Positions 40,297 to 49,327 of a stretch of DNA of 64,000 nt are shown piece after piece (within the stretch, counting starts at the first letter, position 1; the number at the start of each line of letters is the position of its first letter). The notes under the pieces are model-generated. The model had not been told where the DNA came from. It saw nothing but the letters and a program-made list of their open reading frames with translations, and did not search any database. The position numbers were made by a program, and so were the translations under genes. The stretch spans positions 434,001-498,000 of the forward strand of contig NZ_JAUTAJ010000004.1 of assembly GCF_030818485.1 (NCBI RefSeq). Reading direction: 5' to 3'. This DNA comes from Pseudoroseomonas cervicalis (GTDB lineage: Bacteria > Pseudomonadota > Alphaproteobacteria > Acetobacterales > Acetobacteraceae).

Positions 40297-42627
40297 TTGA
40301 ACGCTACCCGCGCTCTTCTGCTCGCCGCCACCTGCCTCGTGCCCGTGCTGCTGCCGCCCGACGTGCAGGCCCAGACGCGCAACCCGCCGCGGCGCGGGGC
40401 CGCCCAGCAACCCGCCGCGAATGGCTATGTCAGCCAGATCGACGTGCAGGGGAACCAGCGCATCGAGGCGGACACCATCCGCTCCTACATGCTGCTGCAG
40501 CCGGGCGATGCCTTCGACTCGGACCGGCTGGACCGCAGCCTGCGCACCCTCTTCGCCACCGGCCTGTTCCGGGACGTGAAGCTGAGCCGCCAGGGCGATC
40601 GCATCCTGGTGCAGGTGCAGGAGAACCCGATCGTCAACCGGGTGGCCTTCGAGGGCAACAGCAAGCTGTCCGACGACACGCTGCGCCCCGAGGTGCAGCT
40701 GCGCCCGCGCGCCGTGTTCACCCCGGCGACGGCCCAGGCCGACCGGCAGCGCCTGCTGGAGCTCTATGCCCGCCGCGGCCGCTTCGCCGCGCGCGTCGAG
40801 CCCAAGGTCATCGAGCTGGACCAGAACCGCGTCGACGTGGTCTTCGAGATCACCGAGAACGACGCGGCGCTGATCAGCCGCATCAATTTCGTGGGCAATG
40901 AGGCCTTCTCCGACAGCCGGCTGAAGGAGGTCGTCTCCTCCCGCGAGGCCGCCTGGTACCGGCCCTTCAGCTCCTCCGACACCTATGAGCCGGAGCGGCT
41001 GAATTTCGACCGCGAGCTGCTGCGCCGCTACTATCAGCGCCAGGGCTATGCCGATGTCGAGGTGACCGGCGCCGCCGCCGAGCTGGCGCCGGACCGCAGC
41101 GGCTTCTTCGTCACCTACACGCTGCGCGAGGGCCCGCGCTATCGCGTCGGCGAGGTGGCGATCAATTCCAGCCTGCGCAACGTGACCGCCGACCGGCTGC
41201 GCCCGACGCTCGAGATCTATTCGGGCGACTGGTATGATGGCGATGCCGTCGAGCGCATGACCCAGGCGCTGATCGACGAGGCGAACCTGGCCGGCGCGCC
41301 CTTCGTCGAGGTCGAGCCGCGCATCACGCGCAACCGCGACGCCAAGACCATCGACATCGCCTTCGAGGTGCGCGAGGGCCCCCGCCAGTATGTCGAGCGC
41401 ATCGACATCAACGGCAACACCCGCACCCAGGACCGCGTCATCCGCCGCGAGATGCGCCTGGCCGAGGGCGACGCCTTCAACGCCGCGCAGATGCGCCGCT
41501 CGCGCCAGCGCATCCGCGACCTGGGCTATTTCAACGATGTCCAGATCACGCCGGTGCCGGGCTCCAGCCCCGACCGCGTGAACCTGAACACCACGGTGTC
41601 CGAGCGCGCCACCGGCGAGATCTCGATCGGTGGCGGCTACTCCACCGATTCCGGCGCGCTGGCCGATTTCGGCATCCGCGAGCGCAACATCCTCGGCACC
41701 GGCATCGATGCCCGCGCCAACACGACGATCGCGCAGCGCCGCAGCCAGATCGACCTGTCGGTCACCGACCCGTCCTTCCTCGACCGCAACCTCTCGGTCG
41801 GCGCCGACGTGTTCTACGTGGTGCGCGACCTGACCGATTATTCGGGCTATGAGGAGCGCCGCGCCGGCTTCAGCCTGCGCGCCGGCTATGAGTTCAACGA
41901 GCGGCTGCGCCAGTCCTGGGCCTACACCCTGTCGCGGCGCAACGTGTTCAACGTGAACAACGACGCCTCGGTCTATATCCGCGAGCAGCGCGGCGTGACG
42001 GTGCTGTCGCAGATCGGCCAGACGCTGACCTACGACACGCGCGATTCCCGCCTCGACCCGCGCGAGGGCTATGTGCTGCGGCTCGGCACCGACCTGGCCG
42101 GCCTCGGCGGCGACGTGTCCTATATCCGCCTGCGCGTCGATGGCAGCTACTACATCCCGTTCGAGCGCTGGCTGGGCGATCCGGACTATGTGCTGGCGAT
42201 CTCGGCCAGCGCCGGCCACCTGGCCAATTACGGCGGCAAGCGCGAGCGCATCATCGACCGCTTCTTCCTGGGCGGCGAGAATCTGCGCGGCTTCGCGGTG
42301 GCCGGCGCCGGCCCGCGCGACGTCAGCACCGATGACGCGCTGGGCGGCCGCACCATGTGGACGCAGACCACCGAGATGCGCTTCCCGCTTCCGGTGCCGT
42401 CGGAGCTCGGCCTGCTCGGCCGCGCCTTCGTCGATGTCGGCTCGCTCAGCGACAGCTCGTCCGGTCCCAATATCGTCGACGATGGCGCGCCCCGCGTGGG
42501 CGCCGGCGTCGGCATCTCGTGGCGCAGCCCGTTCGGCCTGATCAACATCGATCTGGCCCAGGCCGTGGTGAAGAAGTCCTACGACGAGACGCAGGTCTTC
42601 CGCTTCGGCTTCGGCACGCGCTTCTGA
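40297..42627 (+). CDS. bamA: Outer membrane protein assembly factor BamA
   Basis: BamA inserts beta-barrel proteins into the outer membrane. The 776-residue product starts with a TTG ([22 protein letters not shown]), has a signal peptide cleaved near VQA-QT (about residue 28), five POTRA domains (about 40-430) and a 16-strand barrel ending in the aromatic residue of FRFGFGTRF. Barrel hallmarks include [13 protein letters not shown], the VRGF-like [10 protein letters not shown] and the [14 protein letters not shown] strand. It lies between rseP and ompH. Confidence 0.96.
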   Translation: MNATRALLLAATCLVPVLLPPDVQAQTRNPPRRGAAQQPAANGYVSQIDVQGNQRIEADTIRSYMLLQPGDAFDSDRLDRSLRTLFATGLFRDVKLSRQGDRILVQVQENPIVNRVAFEGNSKLSDDTLRPEVQLRPRAVFTPATAQADRQRLLELYARRGRFAARVEPKVIELDQNRVDVVFEITENDAALISRINFVGNEAFSDSRLKEVVSSREAAWYRPFSSSDTYEPERLNFDRELLRRYYQRQGYADVEVTGAAAELAPDRSGFFVTYTLREGPRYRVGEVAINSSLRNVTADRLRPTLEIYSGDWYDGDAVERMTQALIDEANLAGAPFVEVEPRITRNRDAKTIDIAFEVREGPRQYVERIDINGNTRTQDRVIRREMRLAEGDAFNAAQMRRSRQRIRDLGYFNDVQITPVPGSSPDRVNLNTTVSERATGEISIGGGYSTDSGALADFGIRERNILGTGIDARANTTIAQRRSQIDLSVTDPSFLDRNLSVGADVFYVVRDLTDYSGYEERRAGFSLRAGYEFNERLRQSWAYTLSRRNVFNVNNDASVYIREQRGVTVLSQIGQTLTYDTRDSRLDPREGYVLRLGTDLAGLGGDVSYIRLRVDGSYYIPFERWLGDPDYVLAISASAGHLANYGGKRERIIDRFFLGGENLRGFAVAGAGPRDVSTDDALGGRTMWTQTTEMRFPLPVPSELGLLGRAFVDVGSLSDSSSGPNIVDDGAPRVGAGVGISWRSPFGLINIDLAQAVVKKSYDETQVFRFGFGTRF

Positions 42628-42650
42628 GCTATCCCACGGAGTTCCCGATC

Positions 42651-43424
42651 ATGGCGCGTCGCGCTGCCGCAACGCTTGCGGCGATCCTGATGTCGACCAC
42701 CCTGCTCTCCGGCGCCGCCCTGGCGCAGCAGAACCAGGAGTGGTTCGTCCCCAACCAGGGCCAGGGGGGTGCGCAGCAGCAGCGCCCGGCCCAGGCGCCG
42801 CGCCAGCAGCCGGCGCAGCAGCCGCGCCAGCAGGTGCAGGCCAATCCGGCGCCGCTGCCGCCCGGCGAGCAGCCGCCGGCCGCCGTCATCGGCATCGTCG
42901 ACGTGCCCGAGGTGCAGCGCAACTCCACCGCCTTCAACCAGGTGCGGGAAGAGATCGAGAAGCGCCGCCAGAAGCTGAACGAGGACCTGCAGCGCGAGCA
43001 GAATCGCTGGCGCGAGGAGCAGCAGCAGCTGGCCAACCAGCGCAACACGCTGTCGCAGGAGGAGCTCCGCAACAAGGAGCGCGACCTGCAGGACCGCGTG
43101 ACCGACGCGCAGCGCATCTTCCGCGACCGCAGCCGCAACATCGAGCAGGCGGCGCAGCAGGCGCTGCAGGAGATCGAGCGGGCGTTGGCGACGGTGATCC
43201 GCCAGGTCTCGGCCAGCCGCAAGGTCAACCTGGTGCTGCCGCGCCCGGTGGTGATCTACAACGACCCGGCCTTCGACCTGACCGACGAGATCTCCACCCA
43301 GCTGAACCGGGTGCTGCGCTCGGTGAACATGCCGGCGGAGGAGAACGCCGCCCCGGCGCCGGCCGCCGCGCCGGCGCGTCAGGGCCAGGGCCAGGGCCAG
43401 GGTCAGGCGCCGCGGCGGAACTGA
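42651..43424 (+). CDS. OmpH/Skp family periplasmic chaperone
   Basis: Skp-type chaperones hold unfolded outer-membrane proteins for BamA, its neighbour. From ATG 42651 the product is 257 residues. A signal peptide (about 1-25, ending GAALA-QQ) is followed by a Gln/Pro-rich low-complexity segment (about 26-75). The OmpH domain ([17 protein letters not shown]) has a long charged coiled coil (about 98-175) and the C-terminal [18 protein letters not shown]. The tail is a GQ repeat. The Gln-rich linker and tail make it longer than E. coli Skp (161). The frame is open upstream inside bamA, but that is a shadow. Confidence 0.92.
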   Translation: MARRAAATLAAILMSTTLLSGAALAQQNQEWFVPNQGQGGAQQQRPAQAPRQQPAQQPRQQVQANPAPLPPGEQPPAAVIGIVDVPEVQRNSTAFNQVREEIEKRRQKLNEDLQREQNRWREEQQQLANQRNTLSQEELRNKERDLQDRVTDAQRIFRDRSRNIEQAAQQALQEIERALATVIRQVSASRKVNLVLPRPVVIYNDPAFDLTDEISTQLNRVLRSVNMPAEENAAPAPAAAPARQGQGQGQGQAPRRN

Positions 43425-43429
43425 CCGCC

Positions 43430-44515
43430 ATGGCGGACCCGCGCTTCCACCCCGCCTCGGGCACGCACAGCCTGGCGCGCATCGCCGAGGCGGCGGGCGC
43501 GCCCATCGCCGCCGGGGGGGAGCGCCTGTTCGCAGGCGTCGCCCCGCTGGCCGAGGCGGGGCCGGAGCAGGTCGCCTTCCTCGACGGCCGCAAGCATCTG
43601 CCGGCGCTGCGTGAGAGCCGCGCCGGCGCCGTGCTGCTGCGCCCCGAATTTGCCGACCAGGTGCCGGAGGGCTGCGCGGCGCTGGCCGTCGCCTCGCCGC
43701 ATCTGGGCTTCGCGCGCGTCGCCGCGCTGTTCCACCCGCCGCTGGCGCCATCCCCGGGCATCCACCCCACCGCCATGGTCGCGCCCGATGCCGAGATCGG
43801 CCCGGGCAGCGAGATCGGCGCCTATGCCGTGATCGGCGCCGGCGCCGTGCTGGGCGCGCGCGCCTATGTCGGGCCGCATGCGGTGGTGGGCCCCGGCTGC
43901 GTCTTCGGCGAGGATGCCCGCATCCACGCCCACGCCAGCGCGATCTGCTGCATTGCCGGGCACCGGGTGACGCTGCATCACGGCGCCCGGGTGGGGCAGG
44001 AGGGCTTCGGCTTCGCCCCCACCCCGGAGGGGCGCTTCGTCACCATCCCGCAGCTCGGCCGCGTGCTGCTGGAGGATGAGGTGGAGATCGGCGCCAATAG
44101 CTGCGTCGACCGCGGCGCGCTGGGCGACACGGTGATCGGCCGGGGCACGCGGCTCGACAATCTGGTGCAGATCGGCCACAACGTGGTGACCGGCCGCGGC
44201 TGCGTCATCGTGGCGCAGGTCGGCATCTCGGGCTCCACCCGTCTCGGCGACTACGTCACCATCGCCGGGCAGGCGGGGCTGACCGGGCATCTGAGCATCG
44301 GCAGCCAGGCGCGCATCGGCGCCCAGGCCGGCGTCCAGGCGGATGTGCCGGCCGGGCAGGATGTCACCGGCTCGCCCGCCATGCCGGTGAAGGACGCCCT
44401 GCGGGCGGCTCTCCATCTCCGCAGGATCGGCGCCCGCAAGGGGCCGGAGAACACCGCCGCTTCGCGGGCGGAACAGGCAGGGGCGCCGCAGCGGCGCCCG
44501 TCACAAACGGACTGA
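43430..44515 (+). CDS. lpxD: UDP-3-O-(3-hydroxymyristoyl)glucosamine N-acyltransferase
   Basis: LpxD adds the second acyl chain in lipid A synthesis. From ATG 43430 ([18 protein letters not shown]) it has 361 residues: an N-terminal uridine-binding domain (to about 105), a left-handed beta-helix of hexapeptide repeats ([20 protein letters not shown] onward), and a C-terminal helix. [20 protein letters not shown] and the [21 protein letters not shown] stretch are typical, the latter spanning the acyl-carrier-binding region. It starts 5 bases after ompH. Confidence 0.96.
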   Translation: MADPRFHPASGTHSLARIAEAAGAPIAAGGERLFAGVAPLAEAGPEQVAFLDGRKHLPALRESRAGAVLLRPEFADQVPEGCAALAVASPHLGFARVAALFHPPLAPSPGIHPTAMVAPDAEIGPGSEIGAYAVIGAGAVLGARAYVGPHAVVGPGCVFGEDARIHAHASAICCIAGHRVTLHHGARVGQEGFGFAPTPEGRFVTIPQLGRVLLEDEVEIGANSCVDRGALGDTVIGRGTRLDNLVQIGHNVVTGRGCVIVAQVGISGSTRLGDYVTIAGQAGLTGHLSIGSQARIGAQAGVQADVPAGQDVTGSPAMPVKDALRAALHLRRIGARKGPENTAASRAEQAGAPQRRPSQTD

Positions 44516-44520
44516 TCGGC

Positions 44521-45009
44521 ATGGACCAGCAAGAACAGCCCCCGACCGACGGGGCGCCGACGCAGAAGATGGATTCCTGCGACATCGCCCGCGTGATGCG
44601 CGCGATCCCGCACCGCTACCCCTTCCTGCTGGTCGACCGCGTGGTGGACATGGTGCTGGGCGAGAGCGCCACCGGCATCAAGAACGTCACCATCAACGAG
44701 AATTTCTTCCAGGGCCATTTCCCGGCGCATCCGGTGATGCCGGGCGTGCTGATCATCGAGGCGATGGCGCAGACCGCCGCCGTGCTGGTGGTCGAGACGC
44801 TGGGCCCCAGCGCGCATGGCAAGATCGTCTATTTCATGAGCATCGAGAACGCCAAGTTCCGCCGCCCCGTCGGGCCCGGCGACCAGCTGCGCATCCATAT
44901 CGTCAAGGAGCGGCAGCGCGGCGCGGTGTGGAAGTTCAACGCGGTGGCCAAGGTCGACGGCGTGGCCGTGGCGGAAGCCAGCTACGCCGCCATGATCATG
45001 GATCGCTGA
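44521..45009 (+). CDS. fabZ: 3-hydroxyacyl-[acyl-carrier-protein] dehydratase
   Basis: FabZ dehydrates 3-hydroxyacyl-ACP in fatty acid elongation and so competes with LpxA/LpxD for the same substrate, which explains its place here. The 162-residue product has [13 protein letters not shown], catalytic His66 in [14 protein letters not shown] and catalytic Glu80 in [12 protein letters not shown]. The first 18 residues are a non-conserved polar extension. It is 5 bases after lpxD and 4 before lpxA. Confidence 0.97.
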   Translation: MDQQEQPPTDGAPTQKMDSCDIARVMRAIPHRYPFLLVDRVVDMVLGESATGIKNVTINENFFQGHFPAHPVMPGVLIIEAMAQTAAVLVVETLGPSAHGKIVYFMSIENAKFRRPVGPGDQLRIHIVKERQRGAVWKFNAVAKVDGVAVAEASYAAMIMDR

Positions 45010-45013
45010 GCGG

Positions 45014-45889
45014 ATGCCCGAGAGCGTGACCGACACCGCCCCGATCGCCACCCGCCAGATCCATCCCAGCGCCGAGATCCACCCGACCGCCATCGTCGCG
45101 GCGGGCGCCAGCATCGGCGCCGGCTGCCGCATCGGCCCCTATTGCATCATCGGCCCGGACGCGGTGCTGGGCGAGGGCGTGGTGCTGGAGGCGCATGTCA
45201 CCATCGATGGCCATGCCGAGATCGGCGAGAAGGTGCAGGTCAGCCCCTTCGCGACCATCGGCCTGGCGCCGCAGGACCTGAAATACCGCGGCCAGCCGAC
45301 CCGCGTCGTCATCGGCGCCCGCAGCATGATCCGCGAGCATGCGACGGTGCATCGCGGCAGCGTCGGCGGCCATGGCGTGACCACGGTCGGCGCCGACTGC
45401 CTGCTGATGGTCAACGCCCATGTCGGGCATGACAGCACGCTGGACCACCATGTGATCCTGGCCAACAACGTCATGCTCGGCGGCCATGTGCAGATCGCCG
45501 ACACGGTGTTCGTGGGCGGGGGCGCGGCCATCCACCAGTTCGTGCGCATCGGCCGCCAGGTGGTGGTGGGCGGCATGAGCGGCGTCGAGGCCGACATCAT
45601 CCCCTTCGGCGCCGTCATGGGCAACCGCGCGCGGCTGACCGGGCTGAACCTGATCGGGCTGAAGCGCCGCGGTTTCCCGCGCCCGCAGATCCACCAGCTG
45701 CGCGCCGCCTATCGCAGCCTGTTCCGCACCGCCGGCAATTTCCAGGAGCGGGTGGACACCACCGAGGCCGAGCTGGGGGCCGACCCCGCGGTCGCCGAGA
45801 TCATCGCCTTCATCCGCGCCGACAGCCATCGCGGCCTGTGCCGCGCCGGCCGCGAGCTGCTGGTCGAGGATGATGAGGCCGAAGGCTGA
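45014..45889 (+). CDS. lpxA: Acyl-ACP--UDP-N-acetylglucosamine O-acyltransferase
   Basis: LpxA catalyses the first step of lipid A synthesis. The 291-residue product has a short N-terminal extension, the hexapeptide-repeat helix (IHPSAEIHPTAIVAAGASIG), the catalytic region LLMVNAHVGHDSTLD (the second His, about residue 139, corresponds to E. coli His125), AAIHQFVRIGRQ and the C-terminal helical domain starting LTGLNLIGLKRRGF. It is 4 bases before lpxI. Confidence 0.97.
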   Translation: MPESVTDTAPIATRQIHPSAEIHPTAIVAAGASIGAGCRIGPYCIIGPDAVLGEGVVLEAHVTIDGHAEIGEKVQVSPFATIGLAPQDLKYRGQPTRVVIGARSMIREHATVHRGSVGGHGVTTVGADCLLMVNAHVGHDSTLDHHVILANNVMLGGHVQIADTVFVGGGAAIHQFVRIGRQVVVGGMSGVEADIIPFGAVMGNRARLTGLNLIGLKRRGFPRPQIHQLRAAYRSLFRTAGNFQERVDTTEAELGADPAVAEIIAFIRADSHRGLCRAGRELLVEDDEAEG

Positions 45890-45893
45890 GCCG

Positions 45894-46757
45894 ATGGACG
45901 CCCCGCCGCTCGGCATGATCGTCGGCGGCGGGCTGATGCCGCAGCGCGCCGCCGCCGCCGCCCTGGCCGCCGGGCGCCGCCCGCATGTGGTGGTGCTGGA
46001 GGGCTTCGGCGATCCGCGCGATTATGCCGCCTATCCGCATATCGTCTGCCGCCTCGGCGCCGCAGGGCGGATGCTGGACTGGCTGCGCGATGCCGGCTGC
46101 CGCGAGCTGGTGCTGGCCGGCCAGGTGAAGCGGCCGAGCTTCCTGTCGCTGCGGCCCGATGCCGGCGCCGCCCGGCTGCTGCCGCGCATCGGCATGAAGG
46201 CCTTTGGCGGCGATGACAGCCTGCTGAACGCCGTGCTGCGGGTGCTGGCGGAGGAGGGCTTCCAGCCGCTCGCCGCCCAGGCGCTGCTGGCGGAGCTGCT
46301 GGTGCAGGCGCCCGGCCAGCTCGGCCTGGTGGCGCCGGACGCCCAGGCGGTGCAGGATATCCGCCGCGGCGTGCAGGTGCTGCGCACCATGGGCGCGGCC
46401 GATGTCGGCCAGGGCTGCGTGGTGCAACAAGGCCTGGTGCTGGCGGTCGAGGCGATCGAGGGCACGGATGCCATGCTGGCGCGCGCCGGCACGTTGCGGC
46501 GCGAGGGGCCGGGCGGCGTCTTCGTCAAGATCCTGAAGCCTGGCCAGGACCGGCGCGTCGACCTGCCCACCGTCGGCCCGGACACGATCCGCGCCGTGGC
46601 TGAGGCCGGGCTGCGCGGCATTGCCATCGAGGCCAAGGGCACCATCGTCATCGACCGGGCGGAGAGTGTGGCGGCCGCCGATGCGGCAGGGCTGTTCCTG
46701 CTGGCCATCGACCCCGCCGCCGCCGACTGGACCCAGAACGAGGAGAGCATCGCATGA
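45894..46757 (+). CDS. lpxI: UDP-2,3-diacylglucosamine pyrophosphatase LpxI
   Basis: LpxI hydrolyses UDP-2,3-diacylglucosamine to lipid X and replaces LpxH in many alphaproteobacteria. The 287-residue product begins [16 protein letters not shown]. It has [15 protein letters not shown] and the C-terminal DUF1009 core with [20 protein letters not shown], which holds the conserved metal-site aspartates. An upstream ATG at 45870 would overlap lpxA by 20 bases. The ATG of gloA overlaps its stop. lpxB, normally next, is not here. Confidence 0.93.
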   Translation: MDAPPLGMIVGGGLMPQRAAAAALAAGRRPHVVVLEGFGDPRDYAAYPHIVCRLGAAGRMLDWLRDAGCRELVLAGQVKRPSFLSLRPDAGAARLLPRIGMKAFGGDDSLLNAVLRVLAEEGFQPLAAQALLAELLVQAPGQLGLVAPDAQAVQDIRRGVQVLRTMGAADVGQGCVVQQGLVLAVEAIEGTDAMLARAGTLRREGPGGVFVKILKPGQDRRVDLPTVGPDTIRAVAEAGLRGIAIEAKGTIVIDRAESVAAADAAGLFLLAIDPAAADWTQNEESIA

Positions 46758-47167
46758 GCAGCTTCCTGCACACCATGATCCGGGTCGGCGACCTGGAGCG
46801 CAGCGTCGACTTCTACACCCGCCTGCTGGGCATGAAGGAGCTGCGCCGCAACGACGTTCCCGACGGCAAGTACACGCTGGTCTTCGTGGGCTACGCCCCG
46901 GAGAGCACCGGCGCCGGGGTGATCGAGCTGACCTACAATTACGGCGTCGACAAGTACGAGCTGGGCAATGCCTTCGGCCATCTGGCGATCGGCGTGCCCG
47001 ACATCTACGCCACCTGCGACGCGCTGCGCGCCGCCGGCGCCAAGATCACCCGCGAGCCGGGCCCGGTGAAGTTCGGCACCACGGTGATCGCCTTCGTCGA
47101 GGATCCGGACGGTTACAAGATCGAGCTGATCGAGCGGAAATCCGCCGAAGCCGGCACCAAAGGCTAA
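46754..47167 (+). CDS. gloA: Lactoylglutathione lyase (glyoxalase I)
   Basis: GloA isomerises the hemithioacetal of methylglyoxal and glutathione to S-lactoylglutathione. The 137-residue product is a single VOC-fold chain whose four metal ligands are all in place: His6 (FLHTMIRV), Glu58 (VIELTYN), His76 (FGHLAIGV) and the Glu of GYKIELIER. Length and motifs match the Ni-type bacterial enzymes. Its ATG overlaps the lpxI stop, so it is translated as part of the lipid A operon. A dispersed repeat with a terminator follows. Confidence 0.95.
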   Translation: MSSFLHTMIRVGDLERSVDFYTRLLGMKELRRNDVPDGKYTLVFVGYAPESTGAGVIELTYNYGVDKYELGNAFGHLAIGVPDIYATCDALRAAGAKITREPGPVKFGTTVIAFVEDPDGYKIELIERKSAEAGTKG

Positions 47168-47180
47168 TTTCTTTCGGTCT

Positions 47181-47338
47181 GCCGTTTTTTTCGGGCTGCC
47201 GCCGTCCCGTTGAGAGGCGGGACACGACACTGGGCCGGAGCGGATGCTGCGAGTGCGGCGACCCCGTCGCGGCCCTGACCGGCAGCTGGCAGAAAAAAGA
47301 AGGGGTCCAGGGGAATTCATTCCCCTGGCCTTTTTTTA
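47181..47338 (+). repeat. Composite intergenic repeat, copy 3 with terminator palindrome
   Basis: The gap between gloA and the convergent hydrolase consists of three repeat modules. A tcgggctgccgcc module (47191-47203) carries a gtcccg/cgggac hairpin. A second module runs from gcgacc (47258) through ctgaccggcagctgg. The terminator module is an A-rich run, then ccaggggaa (47307-47315) / ttcccctgg (47320-47328) and cctttttttat. The first two modules recur at 60102-60382 and the third at 16511 and 31929. The T-run suits termination after gloA. Confidence 0.8.
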
Positions 47339-48154
47339 TGCTGTTCGGGTCGCCTCTTCGATCAGCACCCGGGCGGTGTGGCAGAGCAGCCCGTCCGGCG
47401 CGCGCAGCGCCTCGGGCACCGCCTCGTGGTCCAGGCCGGGCAGGGGCAGCAGCGGGCCGGCGCCGCCATCCTCCTGGCGCAGCGCGTGGAAGGCGCGGGA
47501 TTGCTGGCGCAGGGCCCCGGGCTCGGCCTCGCCGAAGGCGATGGCGAAGGGCTTGCGCGCCACCGGCAGGCGCTGGGGTGAGAGCACCTCGACCTCGAGC
47601 GGGGTGAGGCCGAGGGCCTCCTCCATGCCGCCAAGGTCGTAGAGGCCGGAGAGGCCGAGTCCCGCGGTGACGCGCGGATGGCCCAGCAGCATGGCCGCCA
47701 GATGCGCGCCGGAGCCCCAGCCGCAGAGCAGCACCGGCCCGGCGATGCCGTGCAGCGGCCCCTGGCCAGCCAGCCAGTCCAGCGCCTTGTGCAGCTGGCG
47801 CACCACGCGGGTCAGGCTGGATTCGGGCACCGGGGAGTGGCCGGGCAGGGCGGCGGACCAGCCATGCGCCATCAGCCCTTCGGCGACGGCGGCGAAGCCC
47901 TGGCGGCTGCCGCGCCAGCCGCCGCCATGCAGCAGCACCAGGCAGGGCGCGCCGGGGCTGACGGCCGGGAACAGGTCGAAGCGGCATTCCGGGGCGGCGG
48001 CGTAGGGCAGGTCCAGCCTTCCGGGGCGGGCGGCGCGCAGCGCGGCGGAGTCGGCCTGGCGCTGCCGGGCGAGCTCGGGGCCGGCCAGGCCGGGCCCGGC
48101 GCGGGTGACGCGGCCCTGCGCCGGCAGGCGCGGGGCGGAGGGGGTGGCGATCAT
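47336..48154 (-). CDS. Alpha/beta hydrolase, kynurenine formamidase/esterase-like
   Basis: The 272-residue product from ATG 48154 (MIATPSAPRLPAQGR) has the oxyanion-hole motif LVLLHGGGWRGS (about 73-84) of the hormone-sensitive-lipase/formamidase group and a C-terminal LPGLDHEAVPEAL that could hold the catalytic His. At the nucleophile elbow, where GxSxG is expected, it reads CGWGSGAHLAAM: Gly147 occupies the Ser position and Ser148 is one residue late. It may be inactive or use a shifted serine. The start is uncertain, with no clear ribosome site and no upstream ATG. No operon partner. It is divergent from minC. Confidence 0.7.
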   Translation of the reverse strand: MIATPSAPRLPAQGRVTRAGPGLAGPELARQRQADSAALRAARPGRLDLPYAAAPECRFDLFPAVSPGAPCLVLLHGGGWRGSRQGFAAVAEGLMAHGWSAALPGHSPVPESSLTRVVRQLHKALDWLAGQGPLHGIAGPVLLCGWGSGAHLAAMLLGHPRVTAGLGLSGLYDLGGMEEALGLTPLEVEVLSPQRLPVARKPFAIAFGEAEPGALRQQSRAFHALRQEDGGAGPLLPLPGLDHEAVPEALRAPDGLLCHTARVLIEEATRTA

Positions 48155-48371
48155 GCGCGCAGCGCGGCGCCGGGCAGCCTTGCGGGGGTGGGGCGGCGGC
48201 GGCGGATCGGCTGCGGCATCGGACGGCTCCAGGGGTTTGGACGGAAGCCTTGCAACCTTCGTGCCGCGCCAGGGGGCCGTTGCGACCGGTCCGGCTGCCG
48301 GGCGCTGTGTCCCGCTGCCCACGACGCGGCGCAAAAATCGTGCGATGCCTGTGTCTTGCGCGGCCTGCGCC

Positions 48372-48400
48372 TTCGCCCTGGCGCGGTGCTTCTGTATAAA
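48372..48400 (+). promoter_or_regulatory. Candidate promoter of minCDE
   Basis: TTCGCC (48372-48377) and TATAAA (48395-48400) are 17 bases apart. The -10 is strong, the -35 poor. The predicted start near 48407 gives a leader of about 136 bases. Apart from this I see nothing convincing in the 388-base gap 48155-48542. An open frame running through it is G+C composition, not a gene. Confidence 0.45.
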
Positions 48401-48542
48401 TGAAGAATTCCTGGCGAAGGGAGGACCGACCGGTGGCAGAATGCCGCACCGGTGGGGGCCGCCCAGCCGGATGCCAGCGACCCGCCGCCCGATCCGCCGC
48501 TCCCTTTCGGGGCCGGCCCAGCCAGGACCGTCACCGCAGAAG

Positions 48543-49296
48543 ATGTCAGCACCGGCCATCAACCCCCGCCTCGAACCTTTCCGGCTGCGTGGGGCGAATT
48601 TCAACCTGCTGGTGCTGCGGCTGCTCGATCCGCGGGCGGAGGTGATCGTGCCCGCGATCGCCGACCAGTTCCGCCGTGCCCCGGGCTTCCTGCGCTTCGC
48701 GCCGCTGGTGCTCGGCCTCGACGACCTGAACGTGGCGCCGCATGAGGTGGATTTCGCGACGCTGGCGGGCGAGCTGCGGGCGATCGAGATCATGCCGATC
48801 GGCACGATCGGCGGCTCGCCGGAGCTGCGCGCCGCGGCGCAGGGCGCCGGGCTGCCGCCGCTGCGCGCCGCCGGGGGCGGGGAGGAGAAGGTGCCGCTGC
48901 CCGAGCCGGGGCCCGCGGCCAGCGCCGAGCCCCCGCCGCCGCCGCCCCTGCCACCCGGCACGGCGCGGCCGACCATGATCATCGACCATGCGGTGCGCGC
49001 GGGGCCAGCGCATCTGGGCGCAGGGCGCCGACCTGATCGTCAATGGCACGGTCAATCCAGGCGCCGAGGTGATCGCGGATGGCAATCTGCACGTCTATGG
49101 CGCGCTGCGCGGCCGGGCCATCGCCGGCGGCGCGGACAATATGGAAGCGCGGGTCTTCGCGCTGAATTTCGACCCGGAGCTGGTCTCCATCGCGGGCTAT
49201 TACGCGGTGCGGGAAGGGCTGACGGAGGCCCCGATCGGCAAGCCCGTGCAGGTGCGGCTGATCGGCGAGAACATGCGGTTCGACCGGCTGGGCTGA
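48543..49296 (+). pseudogene. minC: Septum site-determining protein MinC, frameshifted
   Basis: MinC inhibits FtsZ assembly away from mid-cell. The N-terminal FtsZ-binding domain is read from ATG 48543 (MSAPAINPRLEPFRLRGANF) to MIIDHAVRAG at about 49001. The C-terminal MinD-binding/dimerisation domain (QRIWAQGADLIVNGTVNPG, later LHVYGALRGRAIAGG) continues in the next frame to the TGA at 49294-49296. Removing one base in ggggcc at 49001-49006 would restore 250 codons. Unrepaired, the first frame runs out of phase to 49340, past the minD start. It could be a true mutation, a phase-variable tract or a sequence error in a homopolymer. minD and minE are intact. Confidence 0.9.
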
Positions 49297-49327
49297 GCCC
49301 TGTCCCGGCAGAGAGGAGAGACACTCT

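Noticed and set aside
43376..43412. Short tandem repeat (cagggc units) at the 3' end of ompH as a microsatellite or CRISPR-like array
   Set aside because: It encodes an in-frame Gln-Gly tail, is only about 30 bases long and has no spacers.
48105..48542. N-terminal extension of minC or a separate upstream gene
   Set aside because: The frame is open only because of composition. MinC similarity begins at the ATG 48543.
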